Positions 1 through 10,599 of a DNA stretch of 42,699 bases are shown piece by piece. Both the position numbers and the translations under genes were made by a program. Source of the stretch: Zygnema cylindricum (Eukaryota > Streptophyta > Zygnematophyceae > Zygnematales > Zygnemataceae); contig JBBHKE010000328.1 of assembly GCA_037447655.1 (NCBI GenBank), forward strand, positions 1-42,699, in the 5' to 3' direction. Positions within the stretch are counted from its first letter, which is position 1, and the number at the start of each line of letters is the position of its first letter. A model generated the notes under the pieces. The model saw only the letters and a list, made by a program, of their open reading frames with translations, was not told the origin of the DNA and made no database searches.

Positions 1-683
1 CACCTAACAGAAAACAAATCGGTTGTATGTGGGTTTTCAAATTAAAACTGAATCCAGATAACACCATTGAGTGCTATAAGGCCCGGTTAGTGGCAAAAAT
101 ATTTACACAGAAAGAGGGAATCGACTACGAGGAAACCTTTGCCCCGGTCGTCATAATTCCCTCCGTCCACATACTTCTCAATTTGGCAGCAGCGAAAGAC
201 ATGGAGGTGCACCAAATGGACATCAAAAAAACCTTTTTGCATGGAGAATTGGAAGAGGAGAACTTCATGCCACAAGCAGAAAGATTTGTGGAGCAAGGAG
301 AGGAGAGTATGGTATGCCGGCTGAAAAAATCTCTTTATGGTTTGAAACAGGCGCCCGACAGTGGAATAAGAAGCATGATGAGTTTCTTACCAGTCTAGGA
401 TACATCCGGATCCGCTCAGATCACTCAATCTATGTTTTTGAAGATGAAGAAGGTGTCATTTTTATTGCAATTTATGTTGATGATTTGTTTGTTCTAACTA
501 AATCAATGGACTAAATTAATAAACTGAAAACCGATCTTAGGGGGAGATTTGAGATGAAAGATATAGGGGAGGCAAAATATATTCTGAGAATTCAAGTAGA
601 AAGAGATCTATAAATAAAGATTATAAGACTAACTTAGAAAGAAGCAATAGAGAACATGTTGGAAAAGTTTCAGATAGATAAGG
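1..683 (+). pseudogene. Element E pol, reverse transcriptase part (left side, cut by window edge)
   Basis: Remnant of a copia-type reverse transcriptase; the element's 5' part lies outside the window. The sequence shows the RT start (KLKLNPDNTIE, YKARLVAK), the MEVHQMDIK block and SLYGLKQAP. A 1-base deletion near 356 then shifts the frame, which continues at about 357 with LGYIRI and the catalytic YVDD (about 472-483). In-frame stops follow at about 512 (TAA), 611 and 636. The text ends at 683 inside the FQIDK block and resumes at 8019 on the other side of element A. It cannot make an active enzyme. Identification as copia RT is firm; which family member it came from is inferred from its LTR at 8823. 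Confidence 0.93.
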
Positions 684-2631
684 TGCAACTCTGAGACCTC
701 CATAGATCCTCAGAATGGACAGCTTGCAAGAAGCCTTTAGGATAACCCTGACCCCTTTATGTTTCAGCAAGAATAAATTCCACCCTGGTTGAAAAAAACT
801 ATGATCATCTTCACTCTTGTGAAAGGAAGACTCCCTTGAGTCGATAGCAAAAAGAATCTGTGAATTTGCTCCCCTGAGCAGTAAGTTATGGAGGGTCAAA
901 GTTGACCTTTTGTACAGAAGCTTTTTGGGAGACAGGGTCCTATCTACCAAATTTTTATAAGTCATATCTCTCTCTCTAAAACTCTATATACTGATATACG
1001 GCACTAATCATATTACATTGCCGTTCACAAAAGTACAACTGCCTATGTACTTTATGTACAAATATTGTACGACATGGCCTAAATGTCGACACATGTCATA
1101 TCCGGATTCGGTCGCGTAATTCCCGGAGATGCCGCGATCCAATATAGTTGTGCCACGTGTCATCCGATGTGTCGATGACCACAAACCGCCGAAATTCTCT
1201 TCCGCGATCTCGACATTCTTCTCGACCGTCCGATTGAATGCAGATTTCAATCGACCGTCATAAATACTTGCGCGGTATTTGTTTCGTTTAAAAAAACAAA
1301 TGGGCGGTACTCGTTTTTTATCTGTACCGTAATCCGTACTTTTACATAACTGTATGTATGTATCTTGTAAACAGTTGCCGTTAAATGAATTATCCTACGT
1401 GGCAACATTTAAATAACTAACAAACCCTATAGCATGTAACTTTAGTCATAGACTTAATGGATAAGTCTACCCGCTACCGACGGCTTTATCGGACGGCACG
1501 TACGAGGATCAAATCCTGGATTTGACACCTCCCCTTTTTAGTAAAAAAACTACCTATCCGTAAATCCGAAATTTTGTGTTCTCCATTAACCCACAAAATT
1601 AGCAGCCTGTGTAAAGCCTCTAGGATAATATTTGCCCCTTTCACTTTCTCACTTAATAAGTGCCGCCCAGGCACACAAATATTATGACCACCCTCACCCC
1701 TGTACGGACAAGACTCCCCTGAGTGAATCGCAAAAATAATCACTGAATTTGCTCCCCTGAGCAGTAAGTTATGGCTGGCCAAAGATGGCCTATAAAAACA
1801 AAAGGTCATCTGGAGAGAGGAGCCTCAAACACGCTAAGTTCCTTAACTCCTACTCACAACTACCTACTACTCTTCCCTAGGCTAATCAAAAGAGTGTACT
1901 TTTTGTACGACCTTTGTACAACATGGCCTTCTAGTTGACACTTGTCAATTTGGGAGCCATCGTTCATCCTCTCATCCTTTCTGGCGTCCTATGACGTGGC
2001 GCCACGTGGCACAGCGCGCCGCTATAACCGAAAGACGCTGAAGATTCATTCGGGTTTGGCGGGGACGACAACGTCGGTTCGATAATGTATTTTACACCGT
2101 TAGATTTGCGTCCACGAGCGTCGTTTGATTATAGATGACGTTTCGTCAATTTTGGCATGTTTAAGTGAAAGTGACGTTTTGCGTAACACTTTAATTAATT
2201 ACGGAAACACATACATTTATCGTTTCGTTGACGCCTAAATGTTAATGGCATACGTCTACATAGAACTCTGCAGACCAAGGTTCAAATCCTGTTTAGGGCA
2301 ACATTTTGGTAATCTATCAATCTGTCTGCCCGTCTGCCTATTTCTTTTTAGCTAAGGCGGCAATCATAGTGACTCTCTCTCTCTCTCTTCACTCTAGAGT
2401 CTAAATTAAGAAGTGAATAATAATTACTTCTTTTCAACAAAATCAACTAATCTATTTCCCGTAAACCTCTAGATAGCCTAAGTAGCTATGGCTCTAGCTT
2501 CCTCTCCAACTTCTCAGTGACTGCAACAAGTGTGGGGGTTGGAGAGAGAAGTTAGAGGCAGACTACCTCGGCTTCTTTCTACATTTCATTTTAGACCTAG
2601 AAAATACTAAAAGAACCATCAATTTTCTACA
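684..2631 (-). repeat. Element A 3' LTR, interrupted by a solo LTR
   Basis: On the plus strand it runs from TGCAACTCTGAGACC to TTTTCTACA. It is split by the solo LTR 1567-2439 plus one TSD copy; without these it is 1,070 bp, against 1,067 bp for the partner LTR at 6952-8018. It contains the leader hairpins (near 720-880), the GTAC cluster (about 1030-1075) and the tRNA-like module (about 1450-1530) described under findings. Confidence 0.92.
1567..2439 (-). repeat. Solo LTR, second LTR family, inserted in element A's 3' LTR
   Basis: An 873-bp LTR with no internal region. The flanks are AAATC (1562-1566) and AAATC (2440-2444), a perfect 5-bp TSD, so it is a genuine insertion that later lost its body by LTR-LTR recombination. 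The end next to 1567 reads CG instead of TG, a point mutation. It is related to the solo LTR at 22075-22959 (for example the shared TCTTTTCAACA end) but clearly differs from the A-G LTRs. On the plus strand it carries a perfect Pol III B box, GGTTCAAATCC, at 2279-2289, and at 1993-2011 a dense set of overlapping CACGTG/GGCGCC palindromes. Confidence 0.9.
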
Positions 2632-2644
2632 CTCCCCTTATTTT

Positions 2645-4207
2645 CTAGTCAATCTTTAATTTCAGACCACACTTCTCCCTGCAGAAAATTAGCTTAGGGA
2701 AAGGCACAGGTTTGGTCATCATTTCTGCTACCATCTCGCTATCTGGTCGGTACTCTAAACTGATTATTTTGTTTTCTACTTTCTCTTTAACAAAGCTGAG
2801 TCGAATGTCCATGTGTTTGGCTTTAAAATGATGTTTAGGATTGGCAGAAATAGCGATTGCTGCCTGATTATCACAAAAACGTTTCTGCACACCACTCTTA
2901 AGGTGACCAAGCTCACCAAGCAAAGACTTGACCCACATCAATTCTTTTACAGCAGAGCAAGAGGCCATATACTCAGCCTCCATGGTGGACTGAGCAATAA
3001 CCTTTTCCTGTTTGCTACTCCAACAGCAAGCCCCATCACCCACATATAATACATATCCATAAGTGCATCTCCTCATCGGAGCATCACCATAACTAGCATC
3101 ACTCCAAGTAGTGATGTCAGTATTCTCCCCACCCAAATGCAACCATAAATCCGTAGTTCCTATCAAATATATAAGGACTCTCTTAGCTGCCTCCCAATCT
3201 TTCTTAGTGGGAGCATTTAGACTTCTACTCGACACTCCTAGAACTGCAGCTAAATCCGGCCGGGTACAATTCATAAAATAGATTAGGCTTCCCACTACTT
3301 GCCTGTAAGGAATAGTCTGCATGGACTTCTTTTCTTCAAGACTTAATTCCTCGTCTAAGACTATGACTCGTTCATCCTCACTCCCCTCACTTCCCTTCTT
3401 TAACTCCATTGGAGTTGTACAACTATTAGCTTTATCCATCTGAAATTTTTCCAACATGCTCCCTATTTCTCCCTTTTGAGTCAATCTTATAATCTTTCTT
3501 TCTCGGTCTTTTTCTACTTGAATTCCCAAAATATATTTTGCCTCCCCCATATCCTTCATTTCAAATCTCCGCTTAAGATTGGTTTTCAGTTTATTAATTT
3601 TTTCCATTGATTTACTAAAAACAAGCAAACTATCAACATAAATTGCAATAAATATAACACTTTCCTCATCTTCAAAAACATAGATTGAGTGATCTGAGGT
3701 GTTCATGATATATCCCAGACAGGTAATAAACTCATCAAGTTTCTTATTCTGCTGTCGAGGCGTTTGTTTCAAACCATAAAGAGATTTAATGAGCCGGCAT
3801 AGCTTACTCTCCTCTCCTTCCTCCACAAATCCTTCGAGTTGTCGTATGAAGATCTTCTCTTCCAATTCTCCATGCAAAAAGGTTCTCTTGATGTCCATCT
3901 AGTGCACCTCCATGTCTTCTGCTGCTGCTAAACTTAGAAGTATGCGGAAGGAGGGAAATTTGACGACCAGGGCAAAGGTTTCCTCGTAGTCGATTCCTTC
4001 TTTCTATCTAAATCCTTTTGCCACTAATCGGGCTTTGTAACGCTCAATGGTGTTATCCGGGTTCAGTTTTAATTTGAAAAACCATTTACAACCGATTGGT
4101 TTTCGGTTAGGCGGACAATCCACCAGCTCCCAAGTATCGCCTGCTTTAATTGAGGCCATCTCCTTATTGATGGTTTTCTTCCACCGGTTCCTTTCTGGAC
4201 AAGTCAT
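2645..4207 (-). pseudogene. Element A reverse transcriptase and RNase H
   Basis: C-terminal part of the A polyprotein, copying RNA into DNA and removing RNA from hybrids. 2645-3898 is open for 417 codons: MDIKRTFLHG, SLYGLKQTP, then YVDS where relatives have YVDD, so a catalytic aspartate is lost. RNase H follows with WSDASYGD, EAEYMA and CDNQAA, ending MTKPVPFPKL. The upstream 4004-4207 stretch holds the RT start (WKKTINKEMASI, GCKWFFKLKLNP). The two are separated by a stop and frameshift around 3900-4003, where the usual VVRFPS region is damaged. Both the frame break and the YVDS change indicate a dead copy. Confidence 0.93.
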
Positions 4208-5589
4208 CGCCTCTCCATAAGTCTAAGGTTCATCTTGAAGAAATAGTTTTGTTACCTTGTTATTAACCTGTTTTTCTTGCAATCTTTTGCTACTTCTCCT
4301 TCCCCCCTCAAAATCTGTGGCCGGAATAGATGGTTCTAGTGGGTTCTTTCGAACAATCTAGGCTTCTCCCCTGTTCTTTGATTCCGAGTCAATTTCCACC
4401 ACGTCTTCCGCTTCGGGTAGAGTTGTCACTGGAGTTTTCGCAGCCGAGTTCTTTTCGGTCTGATTTGTACCTGCAAGTATGTCATCTTTTCTAAAACCTT
4501 GATAGTTATGAAGCTCAAAGTCATCGGAATTTTTGACTCAAACCTGATTTTTAGTTACTTTGTATACTTGAAGGGATCCATAGACTTTCTTTTATCCATA
4601 ACTACTAGATTTTTTACTAACATTATATCATCCCTTTTTAGATCATAAACTCCATATCCTTTAACATGTTCAACATATCCTAATAATTATCCCGGTTTTC
4701 CTTTAGGATCTAGCTTCCAATTAGACCGATCTGTAACTAGACTGAATACTTGACTGCCAAAAACCTTTAAGTGAGATATGTCTGGTTTCCAGTCGGTCTA
4801 TCTCTCATAGGTGTTTAAACTTTTGTAGCTGAAGTAAGAACTCTATTTTTGAGGTAATTAGCACATTTCATTGCTTTTGCCCAAAACCTTTTTCCTATCT
4901 TCTTATCTGACAACATACTTATAGCACTATCACTTAGTTACCTATTTAATCTTTCAGCTACCCCATTCTATTCTTGGTTTTCTGGAACTGTCTTTTGGTG
5001 TTGGACTCCATCTTCCCTCAGAAAATCCTCAAACTGGTTAGAAGTATACTCTCCACCATTGTCACTCCTTACTCTCTTGATTGGAGTTTCATGGAGTTTT
5101 TTCGCTCCATGCTTTATATTGTCTAAAACAATCCTGAGCTTCTGACTTGTTTTTCAAAAAATACATCGTGGAATACCGAGACCAACTTTTAGTGATAGTT
5201 ATCATAAATCTCTTCCCCTTGGGTGAGGGCACTTTGGCCTGTCCCCAAATATCTGTGTGTGCTAAATCTAGAATTTTTTCTCCCTTATAGGTGGCTGTTT
5301 TGAGAAAGAGAAATTTGTGTGCTTTACCTTGAGCACATCCACTATAATCACTAAGATTCTCACTCTCACTGAACTGAACCCCTTCTACCACTCCCATCTT
5401 TTTCATCTCTCTTAACTTACCTAGATTCACATGCCTGAGCCTCTTATGCCACATCATTATATCATGAACACCAGTATAATAAACTTTCTTATTTTCATTG
5501 CTTAAAATCAGCCTAAACATCAATTGGCTACCTTTTTCAGCAGTGAAATAGACTTCTTCCTCAAAGCCAGCAGTAAAGACTCCTTTCAT
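4208..5589 (-). pseudogene. Element A integrase and integrase-RT linker
   Basis: 5089-5589 keeps the zinc-binding N-terminal region (MWHKRLRHVN ... YSGCAQGKAH; the first cysteine of the HHCC set is tyrosine) and the start of the catalytic core with the first aspartate in HTDIWGQ. The DDWSRY block reads KSWSRY. The rest of the core (SDNGGEYTS, and the glutamate region near 4960-4990) is present between 4850 and 5088 but in other frames with stops. From 4208 to about 4600 lies the acidic, low-conservation linker, recognisable by the DFEG and SKRLQE-like remnants. Decayed; assignment by comparison with element B, which has the same order intact. Confidence 0.88.
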
Positions 5590-6947
5590 AGTCCTAGTAT
5601 CAAACCCTTATCATCTAATACTGACGTAGAGATGAGGTTTTTGTTCAGCTCTGGAATAAACAATACATCGGAGAACCTAACTATGGATGTCTTTCCTTCT
5701 ACTAACACTTTGAAATCTACCGATCCTACAAGAGTAGTAGTGACTATCCTCCCATCTGCGTACTCTATTTCTCCGGTGGGAATCTTTCTTATCTTAGTGA
5801 ACAGGTGTTTATCCTTACACATGTGCATGGAGGCACCTGAATCTACAATCCAACCTGATTCACCTTTCAATCTATCGAAAGCACATTTATGCTTTCGTGA
5901 AATTTCTACCTCGTTTGTCGCTTCCAACTCCTCATCCAATAAGAGCTCATCCTTCTCGTCTTCGGATTCCACCTCGTGTACCTCTGTCAAAAAGGCCTTT
6001 TTCTTTCCTTTCGGGGTTCCACCGGTCTGCCCCTCCTTCAACCGAAGTTTCGTTAACTTCGTGCACTCCGCCATATAGTGCCCTAGTTTCTTACAAAAAT
6101 GACATAAACCCTTGGGAGCCCTTAGTCCGAACTCGTCGATCTGATTTTTCTGCTCCCCCCCTCTGTAATTTCTGACCGGTCTCCGGGAATCTTTGTTCCT
6201 CCAATCGGTCCCAGTTGCCAATGCCTACCCACTCTCCTCCCATTCGCATCTCAATCGTATTCTCCCGAACGAGAATCATTCCTACCACTGAGTTCCATAT
6301 CCACCTTGAGTCCGGCAAGTCCTCCACACGGTTGACTATGTTCTCGAACTCATCTGGTAACTTCATCAGTAAATAGTTAACCTTTTCCTTTTCACTAAAT
6401 TATTTTCCAACACTCTCTAGCTCCATGAAAAGTGTAGCAAGCTCATTGCAAAAATCCAATATCTTTCCCCATTTGTATACATACTCTTAAATTTTTTGAT
6501 CAGCCAACTATTGTTGCTAAATCGTACCACTTCAGTACATCTCTATGAGAGCCATCCAAAGATCGGATGCCCTTTCTACCTTCAAATGAGGACATGCAAG
6601 CCCTTGAGTAAGATGGCGGAGGATGAAGTGTTTTACTGGCATATTGTTGAAGTCCCACGTATCAGTATCATTCTCCTCGTTCCTCGGAATAGGTGACATG
6701 AATTCCGAACCAGTTGGTATTGGTGTGGTCGTCTCTTTCTCCTTTCCTTTGTCCACTTCCTCCCCTTCCTTTGTCTCCTCCGTAATCTGTTTCCTCCAAA
6801 CCCTGGAGGGAATCGAAGACTTGAGGGCCCCGCTCGTCCACTCACTATCCCCCAAAACCTTTTCTCGCATAGAGCTCCGCTCATCATATTTTCCTAGTAC
6901 ATGAAGCCAGTTCCATTAAAGATGGGAACCCTAGAGGGTGGGCCCAT
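5586..6947 (-). pseudogene. Element A gag and protease
   Basis: Gag is the capsid-like RNA-binding protein; the aspartic protease would cleave the polyprotein. From the 5' end (right side): ATG at 6945-6947 within the primer site, then IFNGTGF followed by an early stop (TAG near 6898); gag text at 6532-6870 and 6091-6366; a CCHC zinc knuckle CHFCKKLGHYMAEC near 6060-6110; and the protease motif VDSGASMHMC near 5800-5850. Frameshifts at about 6220-6370 and near 5590, plus several stops, break it into at least four pieces. The protease active site DSGAS itself is intact. Confidence 0.9.
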
Positions 6948-6951
6948 AACA

Positions 6952-8018
6952 TGCAACTCTGAGACCTCGATAGATCCTCATAATGGACAACTTGTAAGAA
7001 GCCTCTAGGATTACCTTGACCCCTTTGTGTTTCAGCAAGAATAAATGACAACCTGGCCGATAAAAACTTTGATCACCTTCACCTCGTGAAGGGAAGACTC
7101 CCCTTAGTCGATAGCAAAAAGAATCTTTGAATTTTCTCCCTTGAGCAGTAAGTTATGGAGGGTCAAAGTTGACCTTTTGTACAGAAGCTTTCTGGAGAGA
7201 GGGTCCTATCTACCAAATTTTTATAAGTTCTATCTCTCTCTAAAACTCTATCTATTGATATACGTCACCAATCAAATTACACTGCTGTACACAAAAGTTC
7301 AAGTGTCGGTGTACTTTCTGTACGAATATTGTACGACATGGCCTAAATGTCGACACATGTCATATCCGGATTTGGTCCCCTAATTCCTGGAGATGCCGCA
7401 ATCCAATGTAGTTGTGCCACGTGTCATCTGATGTGGCGATGACCACAAACCACCGAAATTCTCTTCAGCGATCTCGTCATTCTTCTCGGCCGTCTGATTG
7501 AATGCAAATTTCAATCATAGCCCTCATAAATACTTGCACGGTATTTGTTTCGTTTAAAGAAACAAATGTGTGGTACTCGTTTCTTTTCCGTACTGTAATC
7601 TGTGCTTTTACATAACTGTATCTATGTATCCTTTAAACAGTTGCCGTTAAATGAATTATCCTACGTGGCAACATTTAAATAACTAAGAAACCCTATAGCA
7701 TGTAACTCTAGTCCTAGACTTAATGGATAAGTCTACCGGCTACCGACAACTTTATCGGACCGCAAGTACTAGGATCAAATCCTAGATTTAACATCTCTCT
7801 TTTTTAGTAAAAAAACTACCTATGCGTAAATCAACTATTATATTTCCCGTAAACCTCTAGATAGCCTAGGTAGCCATGGCTCTAGCTTCTTCTCCAACTT
7901 GTTAGTGACTGCAACAAGTGTGGGAGTTAGAGAGAGAAGTTAGAGGCAGACTGCATTGGCTTCTTTCTGCATTTGATTTAAGACCTAGAAAATACTCAAA
8001 GAACCATCAATTTCTACA
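6952..8018 (-). repeat. Element A 5' LTR
   Basis: 1,067 bp on the plus strand, from TGCAACTCTGAGACC to AATTTCTACA, next to the primer site at 6939-6951. It is visibly diverged from the partner at 684-2631, so A is an old insertion. It contains the same ordered set of motifs as the other LTRs: leader hairpins (6990-7170), GTAC cluster (about 7300-7340), CACGTG box (about 7420) and the tRNA-like module on the plus strand (about 7710-7800). Confidence 0.92.
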
Positions 8019-8822
8019 CAAGTCTAATAGTTATACAAGTCATATGGAGTTAAAGAAAAGAAGTGACGGGAGTGTGGAAGAAGGAGTCAAAATCTTAGAC
8101 GATGAATTAGGTCATGAAGAACAAAAGTTTATGTAGATTATTCTTTACAAACAAGTAGTGGGAAGCCTAATCTATTTTATGAATTGTACTTGGCAAGATT
8201 TAGATGCAGCTGTAAGAGTGCTGAGTAGAAGTCTAAATGCTCCCACTAAGAGAGATTGGGAGGTAGCTAAAAGATTCTTTAGATATTTGATAGGAACTAG
8301 GGATCTATGGTTGCATTTGGGTGGGGGGAATACTGACATCACTATTTGGAGTGATGCCAGTTATGGCGATGCTCCGATGAGGAGATGTACTTGTGGATAT
8401 GTATTATATGTGGGTGATGGGGCTTGTTGCTGGAGTAGCAAACAGCAAAAGGTTATTGCTCAGTCCACCATGGAGGTTGAGCATATGACCTCTTGCTCTA
8501 CTGTAAAATAATTGATGTGGGTGAAGTCTTTTCTTGGTGAGCTTGGTCACCTTAAGAGTGGTGTGCAGAAAGTTTTTTGTGATAATCAGGCAGCAATCGC
8601 TATTGCTGCCAATCCTAAACATCATTTTAAAGCCTAACACATAGACATTAAACTCAACTTATTTAGAGAGAAGGTAGAAAACAAAATAATCAGTTTAGAG
8701 TACAGACCAGATAGCGAGATGGTTACAGATGTGATGACCAAACCTGTGCCTTCCCCTAAGCTAATTTTTCTATAGGGAGAAGTGTGGGCTGAAATTATGG
8801 AGTGACTAGAAAATAAGGGGAG
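8019..8822 (+). pseudogene. Element E RT/RNase H continuation and polypurine tract
   Basis: Picks up the E pol reading exactly where element A split it: SNSYTSHMELKKRS, then a stop at 8134-8136, VVGSLIYFMNC, DLWLHLGG, WSDASYGDAPMRR and CCWSSKQQKVIAQSTME, a stop at 8509-8511, then CDNQAAIAI and a stop at about 8635-8637. It ends with MTKPVPSPKL. RNase H catalytic residues D (SDAS), E (of the changed EVEHMT) and D (CDNQ) are recognisable, but the stops make it a pseudogene. The polypurine tract AAAATAAGGGGAG at 8810-8822 abuts the LTR, as expected for the start of plus-strand DNA synthesis. Confidence 0.93.
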
Positions 8823-9875
8823 TGTAGAAATTAATGGTTCTTTTAGTATTTTCTAGGTCAAAAATAAAATGCATAAAAAAAGCCGAGGCAGTCTGCCTCA
8901 AACTCCTCTTTTTAGCTCCCACACTTGTCGGAGTCACTTTAAGTTAAAGAGGGAGCTAAAGCCATGGTTACCTATGCTGTCTAGAGATAGAGAGACAAGC
9001 GGTAGATTTTGGTAGGTTTACCAAAATATACTTGACTGACCCAGGATTTGATCCTGGTATCTAGCGTCCGTCAGGTCAAAAATAGTCGGTAGCTTTATCC
9101 TACAGTCTAGGATCGGTGTTGAGGCATATATGGTTTGATAGATATATAAATCTGTAAGTCTACATGAATTGATTTAGCGGCGCGAACAAACATTTAACAT
9201 AGACACAGCTAAAACATACGTATGACATACGGTACTTCACAAAATGAGTACTACGCATTTGTTTCGACGGCAAAATAAATACCGCCCATTGATTTTTAAC
9301 AGCTAGAATCAAATGTCGGTTTTAATCGAACGACCACGATAGGCACTGAGATGGTGGAATAGGCGCTTTGGCGTTTTTTGGTCAGCGCCACCTCAAGCGC
9401 CACGTGGCACGACGTCATTGGCTTATGGCATCTCCAAAAAATATGGGAACTAATCCGGATATGGCCGACGTCAACATTTCAACCATGCCGTACGATGGCC
9501 GTACACAAAGTACATCGACAGTTGTACTTTTATTTACAACACAATACTCTTATAAGTGTCATACTCTAGTAGTATAGGGTTTAGAGAGGGATTTAGGACT
9601 TCGAAAATATGGTAGGTAGACCCCTCTCTCCCACAGAGCTGGTGTACAAAAGGTCAACTTTGACCCTACATAGCTTACTGCTCAAGGGAGCAAATTCACA
9701 TATTCTTTTTGTTATCGACTTAGGGGAGTCTTTTCTTCACAAGGGTGAAGTTGTTCAGAGTTTTTATCTGTCAAGGTGGCAATTATTCTTGTTTAAACTC
9801 AAAGGGGTCAGGGTTATCCTACGGGCTTCGAGTGAGCTGCCTACTCTGAACGCCATTAGAGGTCTCAGAGTTGTT
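8823..9875 (+). repeat. Element E 3' LTR
   Basis: About 1,053 bp beginning TGTAGAAATTAATGG after the polypurine tract. The right end is inferred from homology: other LTRs end in AGAGTTGCA or AGAGTTTCA, here the text is AGAGTTGTT, so the terminal CA is mutated and the boundary is uncertain by a base or two. Internal landmarks are the hairpin CCAGGATTTGATCCTGG at 9041-9057 (antisense T-arm-like), GCGCCACGTGGCAC at 9397-9410, the GTAC cluster around 9490-9535 and leader hairpins at 9679-9692, 9717-9730 and 9735-9750. The 5' LTR and TSD partner lie outside the window. Confidence 0.88.
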
Positions 9876-10343
9876 ATCGCACGTTATTTTTTGGAACTGT
9901 TTGTGACGTTGCATGTTTTACCGTGACATTGTTGACGTACCACATTTGAGCCAGTGTCATTTTATGGTTAAAGAATATGTGCTTTGCCTTCGTGTCTCCT
10001 GTCCGGTCGACGTGAAATGGCATCAGAATTTTGAAACACCATCAATAAAAAAAATTAGTAATAAACCAAAACAGACAAAACCTAACAAATTATATATTTT
10101 TCTTTGTTCTATTGACGCAAACAAACAAAATATAGCGAATTTTGTACTTTCCTTTGTCGTATTAAATGCAAACGGACAAGACATAGCGAATTCTGTACTT
10201 TTCTATATCTTTGGAAATCGTTTGAAAATTTTCGAAAATTACAACACGTGCGAATACATGCTCGTATTTGTTTATCAGAAAATACCTAGTTTTAAAACAC
10301 ATTACGCATGTGTTTTAAACATAAGTTTGAAGCTGGCATTTTT
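9876..10343. other. Non-LTR spacer between elements E and D, no gene seen
   Basis: 468 bp of AT-rich sequence with no similarity that I can see to the elements around it. It holds an imperfect tandem duplication with a period of about 50 bp (10099-10147 and 10148-10198, sharing ATAGCGAATT and TGTAC) and a 12-bp perfect inverted repeat with a 5-base loop (10291-10319). A 189-codon open frame crosses this region but runs on into the D LTR and has no recognisable protein character. The last five bases, TTTTT, are the left TSD copy of element D. Confidence 0.6.
10291..10319. repeat. 12-bp inverted repeat (hairpin) in unique sequence
   Basis: TTTAAAACACAT (10291-10302), loop TACGC, ATGTGTTTTAAA (10308-10319). 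The arms pair perfectly. It is 24 bases from the insertion point of element D. Function unknown; it could be a terminator-like structure or a trace of an older palindromic repeat. Confidence 0.7.
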
Positions 10344-10599
10344 TGCAACTCTGACACCTCAATTGGCCCTCAGAGTAAGCAGCTCACACGAAGCCTCTAA
10401 GATAACCCTGACCCATTTTTGTTTTAGCAAAAATAACTCCCACCCTGGCAGAGAAAAACCCTTACCACCTCCACCTCGTTAAAGCAAGAGTCTCGTGAGT
10501 CGATAGTAAAAGAATTTTTGAATTTGCTCCATTGAGCAGTAAGTTATGGAGGGTCAAAGTTGACCTTTTGTACAGAGGCTTTTTGGAAGAGAGTGTCAT
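10344..10599 (-). repeat. Element D 3' LTR, segment 1 of 3
   Basis: First 256 bp of the D 3' LTR as seen from the left, interrupted by element C. The last five bases, GTCAT (10595-10599), are the target that was duplicated when C inserted; the second copy is at 21441-21445. This segment carries the leader hairpins in minus orientation, partly decayed. Confidence 0.9.

Larger units (their letters stand above)
684..8018 (-). mobile_element. Element A: Ty1/copia LTR retrotransposon, nested in element E
   Basis: Full-length copia element on the minus strand, about 6.46 kb once the solo LTR at 1567-2439 is removed. It has LTRs at both ends, a polypurine tract (AAAATAAGGGGAG read on the minus strand, 2632-2644), a primer site at 6939-6951 with one mismatch, and gag-pro-int-RT-RNase H in order. 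Flanking 5-mers are TAAGG (679-683) and CAAGT (8019-8023). They match at three of five positions and fit an original CAAGG with one mutation on each side, because the interrupted E pol reads on correctly across the site. All coding parts are broken. Confidence 0.93.

Noticed and set aside
9913-10482. A 189-codon open frame on the plus strand covering the spacer and the D LTR edge
   Set aside because: It crosses a clear LTR boundary at 10344 and has biased, low-complexity composition with no recognisable domain, so it is a chance frame.
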